A stretch of 44,947 nucleotides of DNA from Clostridia bacterium (GCA_017434085.1 JAFRFY010000142.1:1-44947); one strand, 5' to 3'; numbered from the stretch's first letter, positions 33,311 to 41,902 are shown. Notes: generated from the sequence alone by a model not told the origin. A program made the numbers and translations.

Positions 33311-34813
33311 ATGGCGGATACGCTGGAATTCAGGCATATCACCAAGTATTTTCCCGGCGTCAAGGCGCTTGACGACGTGAGCTTCGTGGCCCACGGCGGC
33401 GAGGTGCTGGCCTTTCTGGGGGAAAACGGCGCCGGCAAATCGACGCTGCTCAAGACGCTCAACGGCGATTACCAGCCCGACGAGGGCCAATACCTGATCA
33501 ACGGCGCGGAGGCGCACTTCAAGAATCCGCAGGAGGCCATCGAGGCCGGCATCAGCGTGATCTACCAGGAGCGGCAGATACTGCCGGCGCTGTCGGTGGC
33601 GGAGAACATCTACCTGGGCAGGCTGCCCACCAAGGGCGGGTTCATCGACACGCGCACCCTGAACAGCATGGCGAAGCGCATCATCGACGATTTCGAGCTG
33701 CCCATATCGCCGTCGGCAAAGGTGCACGAGCTCTCCATTGCCTATCAGCAGATGGTGGAGATCATGAAGTCCTACAGCCGCGAGAACATGAAGGTGATCT
33801 GCTTCGACGAGCCCACCGCCTCCCTGTCCGACGCGGAGATCGAGTGCCTGTTTAGGATCATCGACAAGCTGCGCCAACAGGGCAAGATCATCATCTACGT
33901 GTCCCACCGCATGAACGAGATCAAGCAGATCGCGGACAAGGTGGCCATATTCAAGGACGGCCGCTACGTGACCACCCTCGACGCCAAGCAGGCCACGGAG
34001 CCCGAGATGATAAGGCTCATGGTGGGCCGCGACCTGGGCGACATCTACGACGCGCTGGACCGCGACAAGCAGATCGGCGAGGTGCTCTTAGAGGTCAAAA
34101 ACCTCGAATCCGACTACGTGGACGGCGTGTCCTTCCAGCTGCACAAGGGCGAGGTGCTGGGCTTCTCGGGCCTGGTGGGCGCGGGCCGCACGGAGGTGAT
34201 GCGCGCCATCATCGGCGCGGACCGCATGACCGGCGGCGAGGTCTTCCTGGAGGGCAAGCCCATCCGCTGCAAGTCCCCCGCCGAGGCGCAGAAGCTGGGC
34301 ATCGTGCTGGTGCCCGAGGACCGCAAGGACCAGGGCATACTGGCGAATCTGTCGGTCTCGGGCAACATCAACATATCGCTGCTTCATGAAAACTCCGATA
34401 AGCTGGGCTTCGTGAGCACCCGCAAGGAGGCGGAGGCCGCCGAGCGGGGCATCCGGGCCTTCAACATCAAGACGCCCTCGCCGGACAAGAAGATCGTGGA
34501 GCTCTCCGGCGGCAACCAGCAAAAGTGCATCGTCGCCCGCTGGATGGAGACAAAGCCCAAGGTGCTGATACTGGACGAGCCCACCAAGGGCATCGACGTG
34601 GGCGCGAAGTCCGAGTTCTACCACATGATCTGCGGCTTCGCCAAGCAGGGCCTGGGCGTGATACTGATATCGTCCGAGCTTCCGGAGATCATCGGGCTTT
34701 CGGACCGCATCATCGTCATGCGCGGCCGCAAGGTCAGCGGCGAGGTGATGCGGGAGGACGCGACTGAACCCAGGCTGTTGAGCCTCGGCATGATGGAGGA
34801 GAGCGCGAAATGA
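33311..34813 (+). CDS. Sugar ABC transporter ATPase (RbsA/AraG type)
   Basis: This 500-aa protein has two fused ABC domains, as in RbsA, MglA and AraG. The first has Walker A GENGAGKST near residue 40 and an IAYQQMVEI signature region; the second has the degenerate GLVGAGRTE and an intact signature LSGGNQQK. Such ATPases drive monosaccharide import. GGGGGG lies upstream of the ATG. Its stop overlaps the permease start (ATGA). With the AraF-like binding protein encoded downstream it makes a complete importer. Confidence 0.95.
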   Translation: MADTLEFRHITKYFPGVKALDDVSFVAHGGEVLAFLGENGAGKSTLLKTLNGDYQPDEGQYLINGAEAHFKNPQEAIEAGISVIYQERQILPALSVAENIYLGRLPTKGGFIDTRTLNSMAKRIIDDFELPISPSAKVHELSIAYQQMVEIMKSYSRENMKVICFDEPTASLSDAEIECLFRIIDKLRQQGKIIIYVSHRMNEIKQIADKVAIFKDGRYVTTLDAKQATEPEMIRLMVGRDLGDIYDALDRDKQIGEVLLEVKNLESDYVDGVSFQLHKGEVLGFSGLVGAGRTEVMRAIIGADRMTGGEVFLEGKPIRCKSPAEAQKLGIVLVPEDRKDQGILANLSVSGNINISLLHENSDKLGFVSTRKEAEAAERGIRAFNIKTPSPDKKIVELSGGNQQKCIVARWMETKPKVLILDEPTKGIDVGAKSEFYHMICGFAKQGLGVILISSELPEIIGLSDRIIVMRGRKVSGEVMREDATEPRLLSLGMMEESAK

Positions 34814-35793
34814 ACAAAAAGGGATTGAAGATCAACGGCAACCTGATCGTGCTGATCATTGCCCTGCTGGCGGTCATCGGCGTATTCTCGCTGTTGAACC
34901 ACAACTACTTCACCACCGTCAACATGGTGAACATATTGATCGCCGCCTCCCTGGTGGGCCTGGTGGCCATCGGCCACACCTACCTGATCATCGAGGGCCA
35001 GAACGATCTGTCCCCCGGCTCGCTGGTGGCGTTTCTGGGCGTGCTCTCGGCGCTGCTGGTCTCCAAGGGCGTGGGCTTCGGCGTGACGCTGCTGATCACC
35101 ATGGTGGTGGGCGCCATCGTGGGCCTGTGCAACGCCTTCATGGTCAATGAATTAAAGCTCGAGGCCTTCATCGCCACGCTGGTCACCCAGTCCATCATGC
35201 GCGGCTTCGCTTACATCATCTGCGAGGGCAAGCCCGTGGGCATCACCGATCCCACCTTCATCTGGGTCGGCAAGGCACGCCTGCTGGGGCTGCCCTTCAG
35301 CGTGTGGCTGATGATCGTGGCCTTCATCATCGGCGGCATCATACTGGCCAAGACCCGGTTCGGCCGCAGCGTCTACGCCATCGGCGGCAACGCCCAGGCG
35401 GCGCGCCTGGCGGGCATGAACCCCAAGCGCATCGTGACCACGTCCTTCGTGACGATGGGCCTTCTGTGCTCCATCGGCGGCATCGTGTACGTGGCGCGGC
35501 TCCAGTCCGGCCAGCCCGCCGCCAACATCAACCTGGAGTTCGACGCCATCACCGCGGTCATACTGGGCGGCGTGTCCTTCTCCGGCGGCGTGGGCAACAT
35601 GATGGGCACCGTGATCGGCGTGCTGCTGATACAGAGCTTCAACACAGGCCTCAACATGGCGGGCATCCCCAACGCCAACTTCTGGCAGTACGTGGGCAAG
35701 GGCGCGCTTCTGCTGATCGCCCTGGCCGCCGACTACGTGCGCAAGGTCAACACCGACAAGCGGCTGCTGGCTGAGAGCAAGAAGAACCGGTGA
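34810..35793 (+). CDS. Sugar ABC transporter permease (RbsC/AraH type)
   Basis: This 327-aa membrane protein has eight to ten hydrophobic helices and the family landmarks IAIGHTYLIIEGQNDLSPGS-like region, FGRSVYAIGGNAQAARLAGMN and TAVILGGVSFSGGVGNMMGT. It overlaps the ATPase gene by 4 nt. It forms the transmembrane pore of the importer. A 102-nt gap holding a hairpin repeat separates it from the binding protein gene. Confidence 0.95.
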   Translation: MNKKGLKINGNLIVLIIALLAVIGVFSLLNHNYFTTVNMVNILIAASLVGLVAIGHTYLIIEGQNDLSPGSLVAFLGVLSALLVSKGVGFGVTLLITMVVGAIVGLCNAFMVNELKLEAFIATLVTQSIMRGFAYIICEGKPVGITDPTFIWVGKARLLGLPFSVWLMIVAFIIGGIILAKTRFGRSVYAIGGNAQAARLAGMNPKRIVTTSFVTMGLLCSIGGIVYVARLQSGQPAANINLEFDAITAVILGGVSFSGGVGNMMGTVIGVLLIQSFNTGLNMAGIPNANFWQYVGKGALLLIALAADYVRKVNTDKRLLAESKKNR

Positions 35794-35797
35794 TATT

Positions 35798-35822
35798 GTA
35801 GGGACGCCATTCATGGCGTCCG
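35798..35822 (+). repeat. Dispersed hairpin repeat element
   Basis: GTAGGG leads into a perfect hairpin, GGACGCCA (35802-35809), loop TTCA, TGGCGTCC (35814-35821), then G. The reverse complement has the same plan (8-bp stem, 4-nt loop, then CTAC) as each 43-bp tandem unit at 44767-44947, although the stem bases differ in a compensated way. It sits between permease and binding-protein genes of one transport operon. Confidence 0.75.
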
Positions 35823-35895
35823 GAGGACCATTAAACCGATGTACAGGGCAACGACGCCTTGAACATAGAAAAACTATTCTTAGGAGGGTATCATC

Positions 35896-36879
35896 ATGAA
35901 GAAGATCCTGGCTCTGGTACTGATTGCAATGCTGGCCATCGGCAGCTGCGCCTTCGCGGAGGTGCTGCACGACAAGAACGGCGACGGCAAGCTGGTCGTC
36001 TACGGCATCTACAAGGCCGGCGATCAGACCTGGTTCATCAACGAGGGCGAGGCGGCCCGCAAGACCGTCGAGGACGCCGGCGGCGAGTTCTACTATGAGG
36101 ATTGCTTCATGGACGGCCAGAAGATGCTCGACGCCATCGATCGCGCGTACTCCAACGGCGCGGACGGCATCGTGACCTGCTGCCCCGACCAGACCATGTC
36201 CCAGAACATCGTCGACAAGTGCAACGAGTACGGCATCGCCGTGGTCGCCGCTGACGACGCGCTGGAGATGAACGGCGAGAAGATCGCGCCCTGGGTCGGC
36301 ATCGCGGGCTACGACATCGGCTCCTCCTGCGCCGAGTGGCTGTGCGACTACATGGAGGAGAAGGGCCTGGTCGAGGACGAGAGCTGCGGTGTGCTGATCA
36401 TGACCATGTCCACAGTGTCCAGCTGCGTGCCGCGCACCGACGGCGAGTACGACGTGCTGATCTCCCGCTTCCCCGAGTTCAAGGACAACGGCAACGGCCG
36501 CCTGTTCTACGCCGACTACGACGGCACCACCGAGAAGGGCAACGTGAACTCCGCCGCCATCATCACCGGCAATCCCCAGATCACCAAGTGGATGGTCATG
36601 GGCGCCAACGAGGAAGGTATCATCGGCTGCGTGCGCGCGCTGGAGACCGCCGGTGTGGACGCCGAGTCCGCCTGCGTCGGCATGGGCGCCTACCTGGTCG
36701 TGGAAGAGTATGAGAAGGGCTCCTGCCTGCGCGCGGCCCCGTACTTCTCCGACGTGGCCATCGGCACCTACTCCGTCAACACCCTGTTCGACGTGATCGA
36801 CGGCAACGAGGTCGCCATGGAGACCGCCGTGCCCGCCGAGATCACCACGCCCGAGAACTATCACGATATCCTGGGCTGA
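35896..36879 (+). CDS. Sugar ABC transporter substrate-binding protein (AraF-like)
   Basis: This 327-aa protein has a signal peptide (MKKILALVLIAMLAIGSCAFA; cleavage probably after AFA, though the IGSC stretch could be read as a weak lipobox). The mature part follows AraF: YGIYKAGDQTWFINEG, DGQKMLDAIDRAYSNGADGIV, VVAADDAL and WMVMGANEEGIIGCVRALE. AraF-type proteins bind L-arabinose or similar sugars, so an L-arabinose-like pentose is the best guess. AGGAGG lies upstream of the ATG. A hairpin follows the stop. Confidence 0.93.
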   Translation: MKKILALVLIAMLAIGSCAFAEVLHDKNGDGKLVVYGIYKAGDQTWFINEGEAARKTVEDAGGEFYYEDCFMDGQKMLDAIDRAYSNGADGIVTCCPDQTMSQNIVDKCNEYGIAVVAADDALEMNGEKIAPWVGIAGYDIGSSCAEWLCDYMEEKGLVEDESCGVLIMTMSTVSSCVPRTDGEYDVLISRFPEFKDNGNGRLFYADYDGTTEKGNVNSAAIITGNPQITKWMVMGANEEGIIGCVRALETAGVDAESACVGMGAYLVVEEYEKGSCLRAAPYFSDVAIGTYSVNTLFDVIDGNEVAMETAVPAEITTPENYHDILG

Positions 36880-36904
36880 TCGAACGCATTCGCATTGAAC
36901 AGCA

Positions 36905-36933
36905 AGAGCCCCGGCAGAGATGTCCGGGGCTCT
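36905..36933 (+). terminator. Hairpin after the substrate-binding protein gene
   Basis: AGAGCCCCGG (36905-36914) pairs perfectly with CCGGGGCTCT (36924-36933) around a 9-nt loop. No T tract follows (CATGGTATAC), so it may be a partial terminator or a 3' end stabiliser that leaves the binding protein mRNA more abundant than the downstream dehydrogenase message. Confidence 0.65.
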
Positions 36934-36968
36934 CATGGTATACGTTCAGACCGGAAAGGAGCGACGGT

Positions 36969-38036
36969 ATGGCGAGCGAGACGCGGAAGCTGATGATGGG
37001 CATGAAGCTGCCCGGCGGCGCGAAGGTACAGTGCGTGACGGTGGAGGTGCCCAGGCCCGGCCCGGGGCAGGTGCTTTTGAAGATGAAGGCCGCCAGCCTG
37101 TGCGGCAGCGACCTCAAGTACATCTACTACGAGCACACCGACAAGACCGGCGGCGCGCGCTATGACGACGTGATCGCCGGCCACGAGCCCAGCGGCCAGG
37201 TGGTGGCGGTGGGCGAGGGCGTGCTGGACTTTTGCGAGGGCGACCGGGTGCTGGTGTACCACATCCAGGGCTGCGGCTACTGCGACGAGTGCCGCAAGGG
37301 GTACTTCATCAACTGCCAGAACCCCGAGCGCCGCGCCTACGGCTGGCAGCGGGACGGCGCGCTGGCGGAGTACATGGTGGCGGACGCCGTAACCTGCATC
37401 CACCTGCCGGACTTTCTGACCTACGAGGACGGCGCGATGGTGTCCTGCGGCTTCGGCACGGCCTGGCAGGGCCTGATGCGCGCGGGAGTGTCCGGCGCGG
37501 ACCGGGTGCTGGTGATGGGCCTGGGCCCGGTGGGCCAGGCGACGCTGATACTGGCCAAGGCTCTGGGGGCGCAGACCGTGGGCGTGGATATCTCCGGGGA
37601 GCGCATGGCCATGGCCCGGGAGAAGTGCGGCGCGGACGCCGTGTTCCCGGGGGACGAGGACTGCGTTCAAAGGATCATGGACTTCACCGGCGGCACCGGC
37701 GTGGAGGTGGCCATCGACTGCTCCGGCAGCGCCGCGGGCCGCCACCGCTGCCTGGAGGCCGCGCGGATGTGGGGCCGGGTGGTGTTCCTGGGCGAGCAGG
37801 GCACCGTGACCTTCGAGCCCAGCCCGCTATTGCTGCACAAGAACCTCACGCTGTACGGCTCCTGGGTGACCAGCGTGGCCAACATGGAGCGGCTGGTGGA
37901 ATTCCTGGCCCGCAAGCGCATCCACCCCAACGCCATCATCACCCACCGCTTTGCCCTCAAAGACACCGACAAGGCCTACGCCATATTCGCCACCGGCAAG
38001 ACCGGCAAGGTGTGCGTCAATATGGAGATGGAATGA
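36969..38036 (+). CDS. Zinc-dependent alcohol dehydrogenase (MDR family)
   Basis: This 355-aa medium-chain dehydrogenase has catalytic zinc ligands C45 (SLCGSDLK) and H72/E73 (IAGHEPSG), the four structural-zinc cysteines C102, C105, C108 and C116, and a Rossmann motif GLGPVGQATLILA near 180. It resembles sorbitol/threonine-type dehydrogenases oxidising polyols or sugars with NAD(P). AAAGGAG precedes ATG 36969. It is the last gene of the sugar transport operon and probably oxidises the imported sugar or a derivative; the substrate is not identifiable. Confidence 0.93.
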   Translation: MASETRKLMMGMKLPGGAKVQCVTVEVPRPGPGQVLLKMKAASLCGSDLKYIYYEHTDKTGGARYDDVIAGHEPSGQVVAVGEGVLDFCEGDRVLVYHIQGCGYCDECRKGYFINCQNPERRAYGWQRDGALAEYMVADAVTCIHLPDFLTYEDGAMVSCGFGTAWQGLMRAGVSGADRVLVMGLGPVGQATLILAKALGAQTVGVDISGERMAMAREKCGADAVFPGDEDCVQRIMDFTGGTGVEVAIDCSGSAAGRHRCLEAARMWGRVVFLGEQGTVTFEPSPLLLHKNLTLYGSWVTSVANMERLVEFLARKRIHPNAIITHRFALKDTDKAYAIFATGKTGKVCVNMEME

Positions 38037-38048
38037 TATAAAAAATAC

Positions 38049-38082
38049 GCGGCGCCTTCCCCCGGCCGGGGGAAGGCGCCGC
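38049..38082 (-). terminator. Strong terminator between convergent dehydrogenase genes
   Basis: A perfect 34-bp palindrome (17-bp arms beginning GCGGCGCCTTCCCCC) lies between the two stop codons. On the - strand it is followed by GTATTTTTT, so it is a strong intrinsic terminator for the iron alcohol dehydrogenase gene. On the + strand there is no T tract, but the same hairpin may still end the zinc dehydrogenase transcript. Confidence 0.92.
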
Positions 38083-38094
38083 GCGCATGATATG

Positions 38095-39273
38095 TCACAG
38101 GCTGGCCTTGTAGATCGCCAGCATGTCCGCTTCACGCAGCAGCCTGGCGGAGCCCTTCGCGCCGTTCACGCCCACGGCGCACTTGTGGGCCATGTCGGCA
38201 AACTCTGCCTCGGTGGGGTTGACCCCCAGCTCCCGCAGGTTCGTGGGCATGTGGATGCGGCGGTAGAAGGCCTCCATGGCCTCGATGCCCTTGAGGGCGA
38301 TGTCTTCATCGGCGCCCACGGGCTCGACGCCCATCACGTTCACGGCGAAGCGCCTGAACCGGGGCAGGCAGTCCTTATAGACGTACCGCGCCCAGCTGCC
38401 CCAGAGGGCGGCGAGGCCCGCGCCGTGGGCGACGTCGTACAGCCCGCCCAGCTCGTGCTCCAGCTTGTGGGTCATCCAGTCGCCGCCGTCGTTGCCGCAG
38501 CCGGTGAGGCCGTTGTGGGACAGGCTGCCCGCCCACATCACCTCGGCGCGGGCGTCGTAGTTCTTCGGGTCCTTCACCAGGATCTCGGCGTTGGTCATCA
38601 CCGTGCGCAGCAGGCCCTCGGCGATTGAATCGGTGATCTCCATGTTGCCGCCGTTGGTGAAATAGCGCTCCATGGTGTGCATCATGATGTCGGCGCAGCC
38701 GCAGGCGGTCTGGTAGTCCGGCAGCGTCATGGTGAGCTCAGGGTTCATGATGGCGAACTTGGCCCGGGCGAAGTCGCTGCTGTAGCCGCGCTTGATCTGG
38801 CCCTCCTCCTTGGTGATCACGGAGGAGTCGCTCATCTCGCTGCCGGTGGCGGCGAGGGTCAGTATCACGCCCAGGGGCAGGCAGGCGGTGGCCTTGCGCT
38901 TGTAGTCGTAGAAGTCCCAGACGTCGCCCTCGTTGGTCACGCCGTAGCCGATGGCCTTGGCGGAGTCGATGGCGCTGCCGCCGCCTACGGCCAGCAGGAA
39001 GTCCACGCCCTCCTTTTTGCACAGCGCGATGCCCTCGTACACCAGGCTCAGCCGCGGGTTCGGCACCGCGCCGCCCAGCGTGACGTAGGGGATGTCGGCT
39101 GAATCCAGCGCGTCCGTGACCTTCTTCAAAAGCCCCGAGCGCACCACGCTGCCGCCGCCGTAGTGGATCAGCACCTTGCTGCCGCCGAATTCCCGGATCA
39201 GCTCCGCGACCTGGCCCTCCGTGTTCCTGCCAAAGACCACCTTCGTGGGGGTGTAGTACTTGAAATCGAACAT
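38095..39273 (-). CDS. Iron-containing alcohol dehydrogenase (BdhA/YqhD type)
   Basis: This 392-aa group III dehydrogenase matches the NAD(P)H-dependent butanol dehydrogenase/YqhD subgroup: YTPTKVVFG at the start, nucleotide-binding GGGSAIDSAK (97-106), iron ligands D195 and H199 (CADIMMHT) and further His in HKLEHELGG and YDVAHGAGLAAL. The start at 39273 is supported by GAAGGAGGATACC upstream and by homology beginning MFDFKYYTPT; the longer frame continues into low-complexity DNA. It has its own promoter and terminator. It probably reduces aldehydes in fermentation or detoxification. Confidence 0.95.
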   Translation of the reverse strand: MFDFKYYTPTKVVFGRNTEGQVAELIREFGGSKVLIHYGGGSVVRSGLLKKVTDALDSADIPYVTLGGAVPNPRLSLVYEGIALCKKEGVDFLLAVGGGSAIDSAKAIGYGVTNEGDVWDFYDYKRKATACLPLGVILTLAATGSEMSDSSVITKEEGQIKRGYSSDFARAKFAIMNPELTMTLPDYQTACGCADIMMHTMERYFTNGGNMEITDSIAEGLLRTVMTNAEILVKDPKNYDARAEVMWAGSLSHNGLTGCGNDGGDWMTHKLEHELGGLYDVAHGAGLAALWGSWARYVYKDCLPRFRRFAVNVMGVEPVGADEDIALKGIEAMEAFYRRIHMPTNLRELGVNPTEAEFADMAHKCAVGVNGAKGSARLLREADMLAIYKASL

Positions 39274-39309
39274 GACGGTATCCTCCTTCGGGTCGATTGT
39301 TCTGTATCC

Positions 39310-39338
39310 ATTATAATGAATGCAAGTAAGAAAATCAA
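39310..39338 (-). promoter_or_regulatory. Promoter of the iron alcohol dehydrogenase gene
   Basis: On the - strand, TTGATT (39338-39333), a 17-nt spacer and TATAAT (39315-39310) lie about 37 nt upstream of the start codon. Confidence 0.8.
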
Positions 39339-39339
39339 T

Positions 39340-39369
39340 GGGAAATTGGGAATGGGAAATGGGAAATGG
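39340..39369 (+). repeat. Low-complexity GGGAAAT-type repeat
   Basis: Four imperfect units of GGGAAAT/GGGAAT follow one another between the divergent promoters. The tract is translated in no plausible gene. It is the kind of sequence that expands by slippage and changes promoter spacing between strains. Confidence 0.7.
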
Positions 39370-39408
39370 TGGGACGACCTCTTCCCTCTCATCTAACCCC
39401 AAACCACC

Positions 39409-39437
39409 TTGACAACTGCCCCCGCAGAGGTTATTAT
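39409..39437 (+). promoter_or_regulatory. Promoter of adenine deaminase
   Basis: TTGACA (39409-39414), a 17-nt spacer and TATTAT (39432-39437) precede the ade start codon by about 50 nt. No purine riboswitch or PurR-type box was recognised in the short leader. Confidence 0.8.
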
Positions 39438-39485
39438 ATTGTTAACAACCTACCCACACACCATCAATCCCGGAAAGGAGCAGCT

Positions 39486-41222
39486 ATGGACAAGCAGACC
39501 CTCAAACAGCGCATCGACGTGGCCGCGGGACGCGCCCCTGCGGATCTGCGCATCGCCAATTGCCGCGTCGTCGACGTCTACAACAAGGCCGTTTTTCCCG
39601 CCGACGTGCTCATCTCCGGCGGGTACATCGCGGGCTGGGGCGCGCCGGGCTTTCCCGAGGCGCGGGAGACCTTCGACGCCGGGGGCGCGTACATCGCCCC
39701 GGGGCTGATCGACAGCCACGTGCACATCGAATCCAGCCACCTCTCCCCGGCGGAATTCTCCCGGCTGGTGGTGCCCCACGGCACGACCACCATTATAGCG
39801 GACCCCCACGAAATCTGCAACGTCTGCGGGCTGGACGGCTTCGACTACATGCTGCGCGCCTCGGAGCACATCGCGCTTCAAGTGTTCCTGCAGGTGCCCT
39901 CCTGCGTGCCCTGCACCCCCTTTGAAAACGCCGGGGCGACGCTGGACGCGAAGGAGATCGCCAGGCGCATCGGCCACAGCCGGGTGCTGGGCCTGGGGGA
40001 GATGATGAACTTCGTGGGCGTGTGCGCTGCGGACGACGGGATACTGGACAAGCTGATGGAGGCGGAGCGCTGCGGCAAGGTGGTGGACGGCCACAGCCCC
40101 GGCCTGTCGGGCTGTATGCTGGACGCCTACGCCGCCGCCGACATACGCACCGACCACGAGTGCGCCACACCCGACGAGCTTCGGGACCGCGTGCGCCGCG
40201 GCATCTACGTGCTGCTGCGCCAGGGCACGGCCTGCCACGACGTGCTGAACCTGCTGTCCGGGGTGACCGCCGACAACGAACGTTTCTGCCTGTTCTGCAC
40301 CGACGACCGGCAGTCCGCCAGCCTCATCGGGGAGGGCCACATCGACAACAACATCCGCCTGGCGGTGGGCGCGGGGCTCGATCCCCTCGCCGCGCTGCGC
40401 ATGGCCACGGTCAACGCCGCCGAGTGCTACGGCCTCAGGGACCGCGGGGCCGTCGCGCCGGGCAAGCGGGCCGATCTGATACTGTTTGAGGATTTGAACG
40501 ATCTGCGCGTTAGGGAGGTGTGGGTCGCGGGCCGTCACGCGGCGAGCCGCGGCGCCTATCTGGCCGAGGACGTGCGCGTGGCTCCGGAGGGGGTCAGCGG
40601 GCGCATGAACGTGCGGGACTTCTCTGCCGCGCGGCTGGCGCTGACGCTGAAATCCGATCGGGTGCGCACGATACAGGTCTGCCCCGGCTCCGTGGTGACG
40701 GGCGAGGGCCGCGCCACTGTAAAGCGGGACGCCGACGGGCGCTTTATGCGCGACGGGCGGGACATCGTCAAGATCGCCGTGGTGGAGCGGCATAAAGGCA
40801 CCGGCAACGTGGGCCTGGGGCTGTTGGAGGGCTATGGGCTCAAAAACGGGGCCATCGCCACCAGCGTCGCCCACGATTCCCACAACATCATCGTGGCCGG
40901 CGACAGCGACGACGACATGGCGCTGGCCGTGCAAAGGCTCATTGAGATGGGCGGCGGCATGGCGATCGCGCAGAACGGGCGGCTGCTGGGCAGCCTGGAG
41001 CACGAGATCGCCGGGCTGATGACCGATCGCCCCGGCGAATGGGTGGCCGAGGAGATCGCGCGGCTGTGCGCGGTCGCAGTAAACGCCCTGGGCATCCATC
41101 AAGACATCGACCCCTTCATGGCGCTGTGCTTCATGGCGCTGCCGGTCATCCCCGCGCTCAAGATCACCGACACCGGCCTGTTCGACGTGAACGCATTCAG
41201 GACCGTGACGGTGGAAGTGTAG
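39486..41222 (+). CDS. ade: Adenine deaminase
   Basis: This amidohydrolase (578 aa; B. subtilis Ade is of the same length) converts adenine to hypoxanthine and ammonia. Metal-binding DSHVHIESS (H78, H80), IADPHEICNVCG, the LGLGEMMNF region and TDDR are present, as is the Ade-specific C-terminal domain with SVAHDSHNIIVAGD. ATG 39486 has AAAGGAG upstream and matches the usual N-terminus; the longer frame upstream crosses the promoter. No terminator follows, and the next gene is convergent after 2 nt. The product hypoxanthine is a substrate for xanthine dehydrogenase, which fits the molybdenum-related genes downstream. Confidence 0.97.
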   Translation: MDKQTLKQRIDVAAGRAPADLRIANCRVVDVYNKAVFPADVLISGGYIAGWGAPGFPEARETFDAGGAYIAPGLIDSHVHIESSHLSPAEFSRLVVPHGTTTIIADPHEICNVCGLDGFDYMLRASEHIALQVFLQVPSCVPCTPFENAGATLDAKEIARRIGHSRVLGLGEMMNFVGVCAADDGILDKLMEAERCGKVVDGHSPGLSGCMLDAYAAADIRTDHECATPDELRDRVRRGIYVLLRQGTACHDVLNLLSGVTADNERFCLFCTDDRQSASLIGEGHIDNNIRLAVGAGLDPLAALRMATVNAAECYGLRDRGAVAPGKRADLILFEDLNDLRVREVWVAGRHAASRGAYLAEDVRVAPEGVSGRMNVRDFSAARLALTLKSDRVRTIQVCPGSVVTGEGRATVKRDADGRFMRDGRDIVKIAVVERHKGTGNVGLGLLEGYGLKNGAIATSVAHDSHNIIVAGDSDDDMALAVQRLIEMGGGMAIAQNGRLLGSLEHEIAGLMTDRPGEWVAEEIARLCAVAVNALGIHQDIDPFMALCFMALPVIPALKITDTGLFDVNAFRTVTVEV

Positions 41223-41224
41223 AT

Positions 41225-41629
41225 TTATACGGCAATGACGCACTTCTCCCCGTAGTCGGGCATCAGCGCGTCGTGCGTCAGCAGAGACAGGTTTTCAACC
41301 TTTGCCTGCGCAAGAAGCAGCCTGTCAAACGGGTCGTTGTGCGCTTTGGCGGTATCCGGCCGCGTCAGCGTGTGGACGGCGAGGATATGCTTGTCGGCAA
41401 GGCCCAGGGGGACGAACCCCGCTTCCCGGCAGGCTACGGAGAAATCCGTCTCGTCAAAGGGGATGCTGTCAGGACGGCGGGCATGCTTTAAAAGCACTTC
41501 CCACACGGATACCGTGCTGTAGTAGACCGTGTTATTGGGATCAAGAATCAGCTCCCGCGCTTTTTCGGAGAGCGCGGGATCGTCGTTCAGCGCCCAGATG
41601 GCGATGTGCGTGTCAAGGAGCAGATTCAT
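41225..41629 (-). CDS. PIN-domain toxin (VapC-like)
   Basis: This 134-aa PIN-domain protein is the likely RNase toxin of a type II pair. The acidic residues are visible: D6 (LLLDTHIAIW), E44 (SVWEVLLKH), and D98/D101 in HNDPFDRLLLAQA, with a further LLTHDALM near the end. The WEVLLKH and NDPFDR motifs place it in the subgroup usually paired with Phd/YefM-type antitoxins. Its start overlaps the antitoxin stop by 4 nt (ATGA). Its 3' end faces that of adenine deaminase 2 nt away. Confidence 0.92.
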   Translation of the reverse strand: MNLLLDTHIAIWALNDDPALSEKARELILDPNNTVYYSTVSVWEVLLKHARRPDSIPFDETDFSVACREAGFVPLGLADKHILAVHTLTRPDTAKAHNDPFDRLLLAQAKVENLSLLTHDALMPDYGEKCVIAV

Positions 41630-41871
41630 AGCGCGCCTCCCGTGAGCATATCGGCGATCTCACCGTTGTCGGCGTCAAAATCACCGTTGATGGTGAACTT
41701 GCCCTTTGCCACGCCGATGCGCCTGGAGACGGGCGTTTCATTGATGAGCGTGATCTTGACCACGGGCTTGCCGTTTCGCGCAACGGTAATGAAGTCCTCT
41801 TTTTTCGTTTCCAGAAGGCGAATCAGCTTGGAAAAATCGGTCTTCGCCTCCAGGATGTTGACCTGCATCAT
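41626..41871 (-). CDS. Phd/YefM-type antitoxin
   Basis: This 81-aa protein has the N-terminal Phd/YefM DNA-binding pattern (MQVNILEAKTDFSKLI, then FITVARNGKPVVKITL) and an acidic C-terminal tail (DFDADNGEIADML) that would bind the toxin. The start is 41871 (ATGATG; the second ATG at 41868 is also possible) with GGAGGTG 6 nt upstream; the open frame upstream reads through the promoter. Antitoxins of this type repress their own operon, and dyad repeats lie between promoter and start. Confidence 0.9.
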   Translation of the reverse strand: MMQVNILEAKTDFSKLIRLLETKKEDFITVARNGKPVVKITLINETPVSRRIGVAKGKFTINGDFDADNGEIADMLTGGAL

Positions 41872-41902
41872 TGCACCCACCTCCGTGAAAAGTGACCAGA
41901 AA

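Noticed and set aside
39443-39485. Purine riboswitch before ade
   Set aside because: The leader is only about 45 nt, too short for the aptamer and expression platform, and the conserved loops are not seen.
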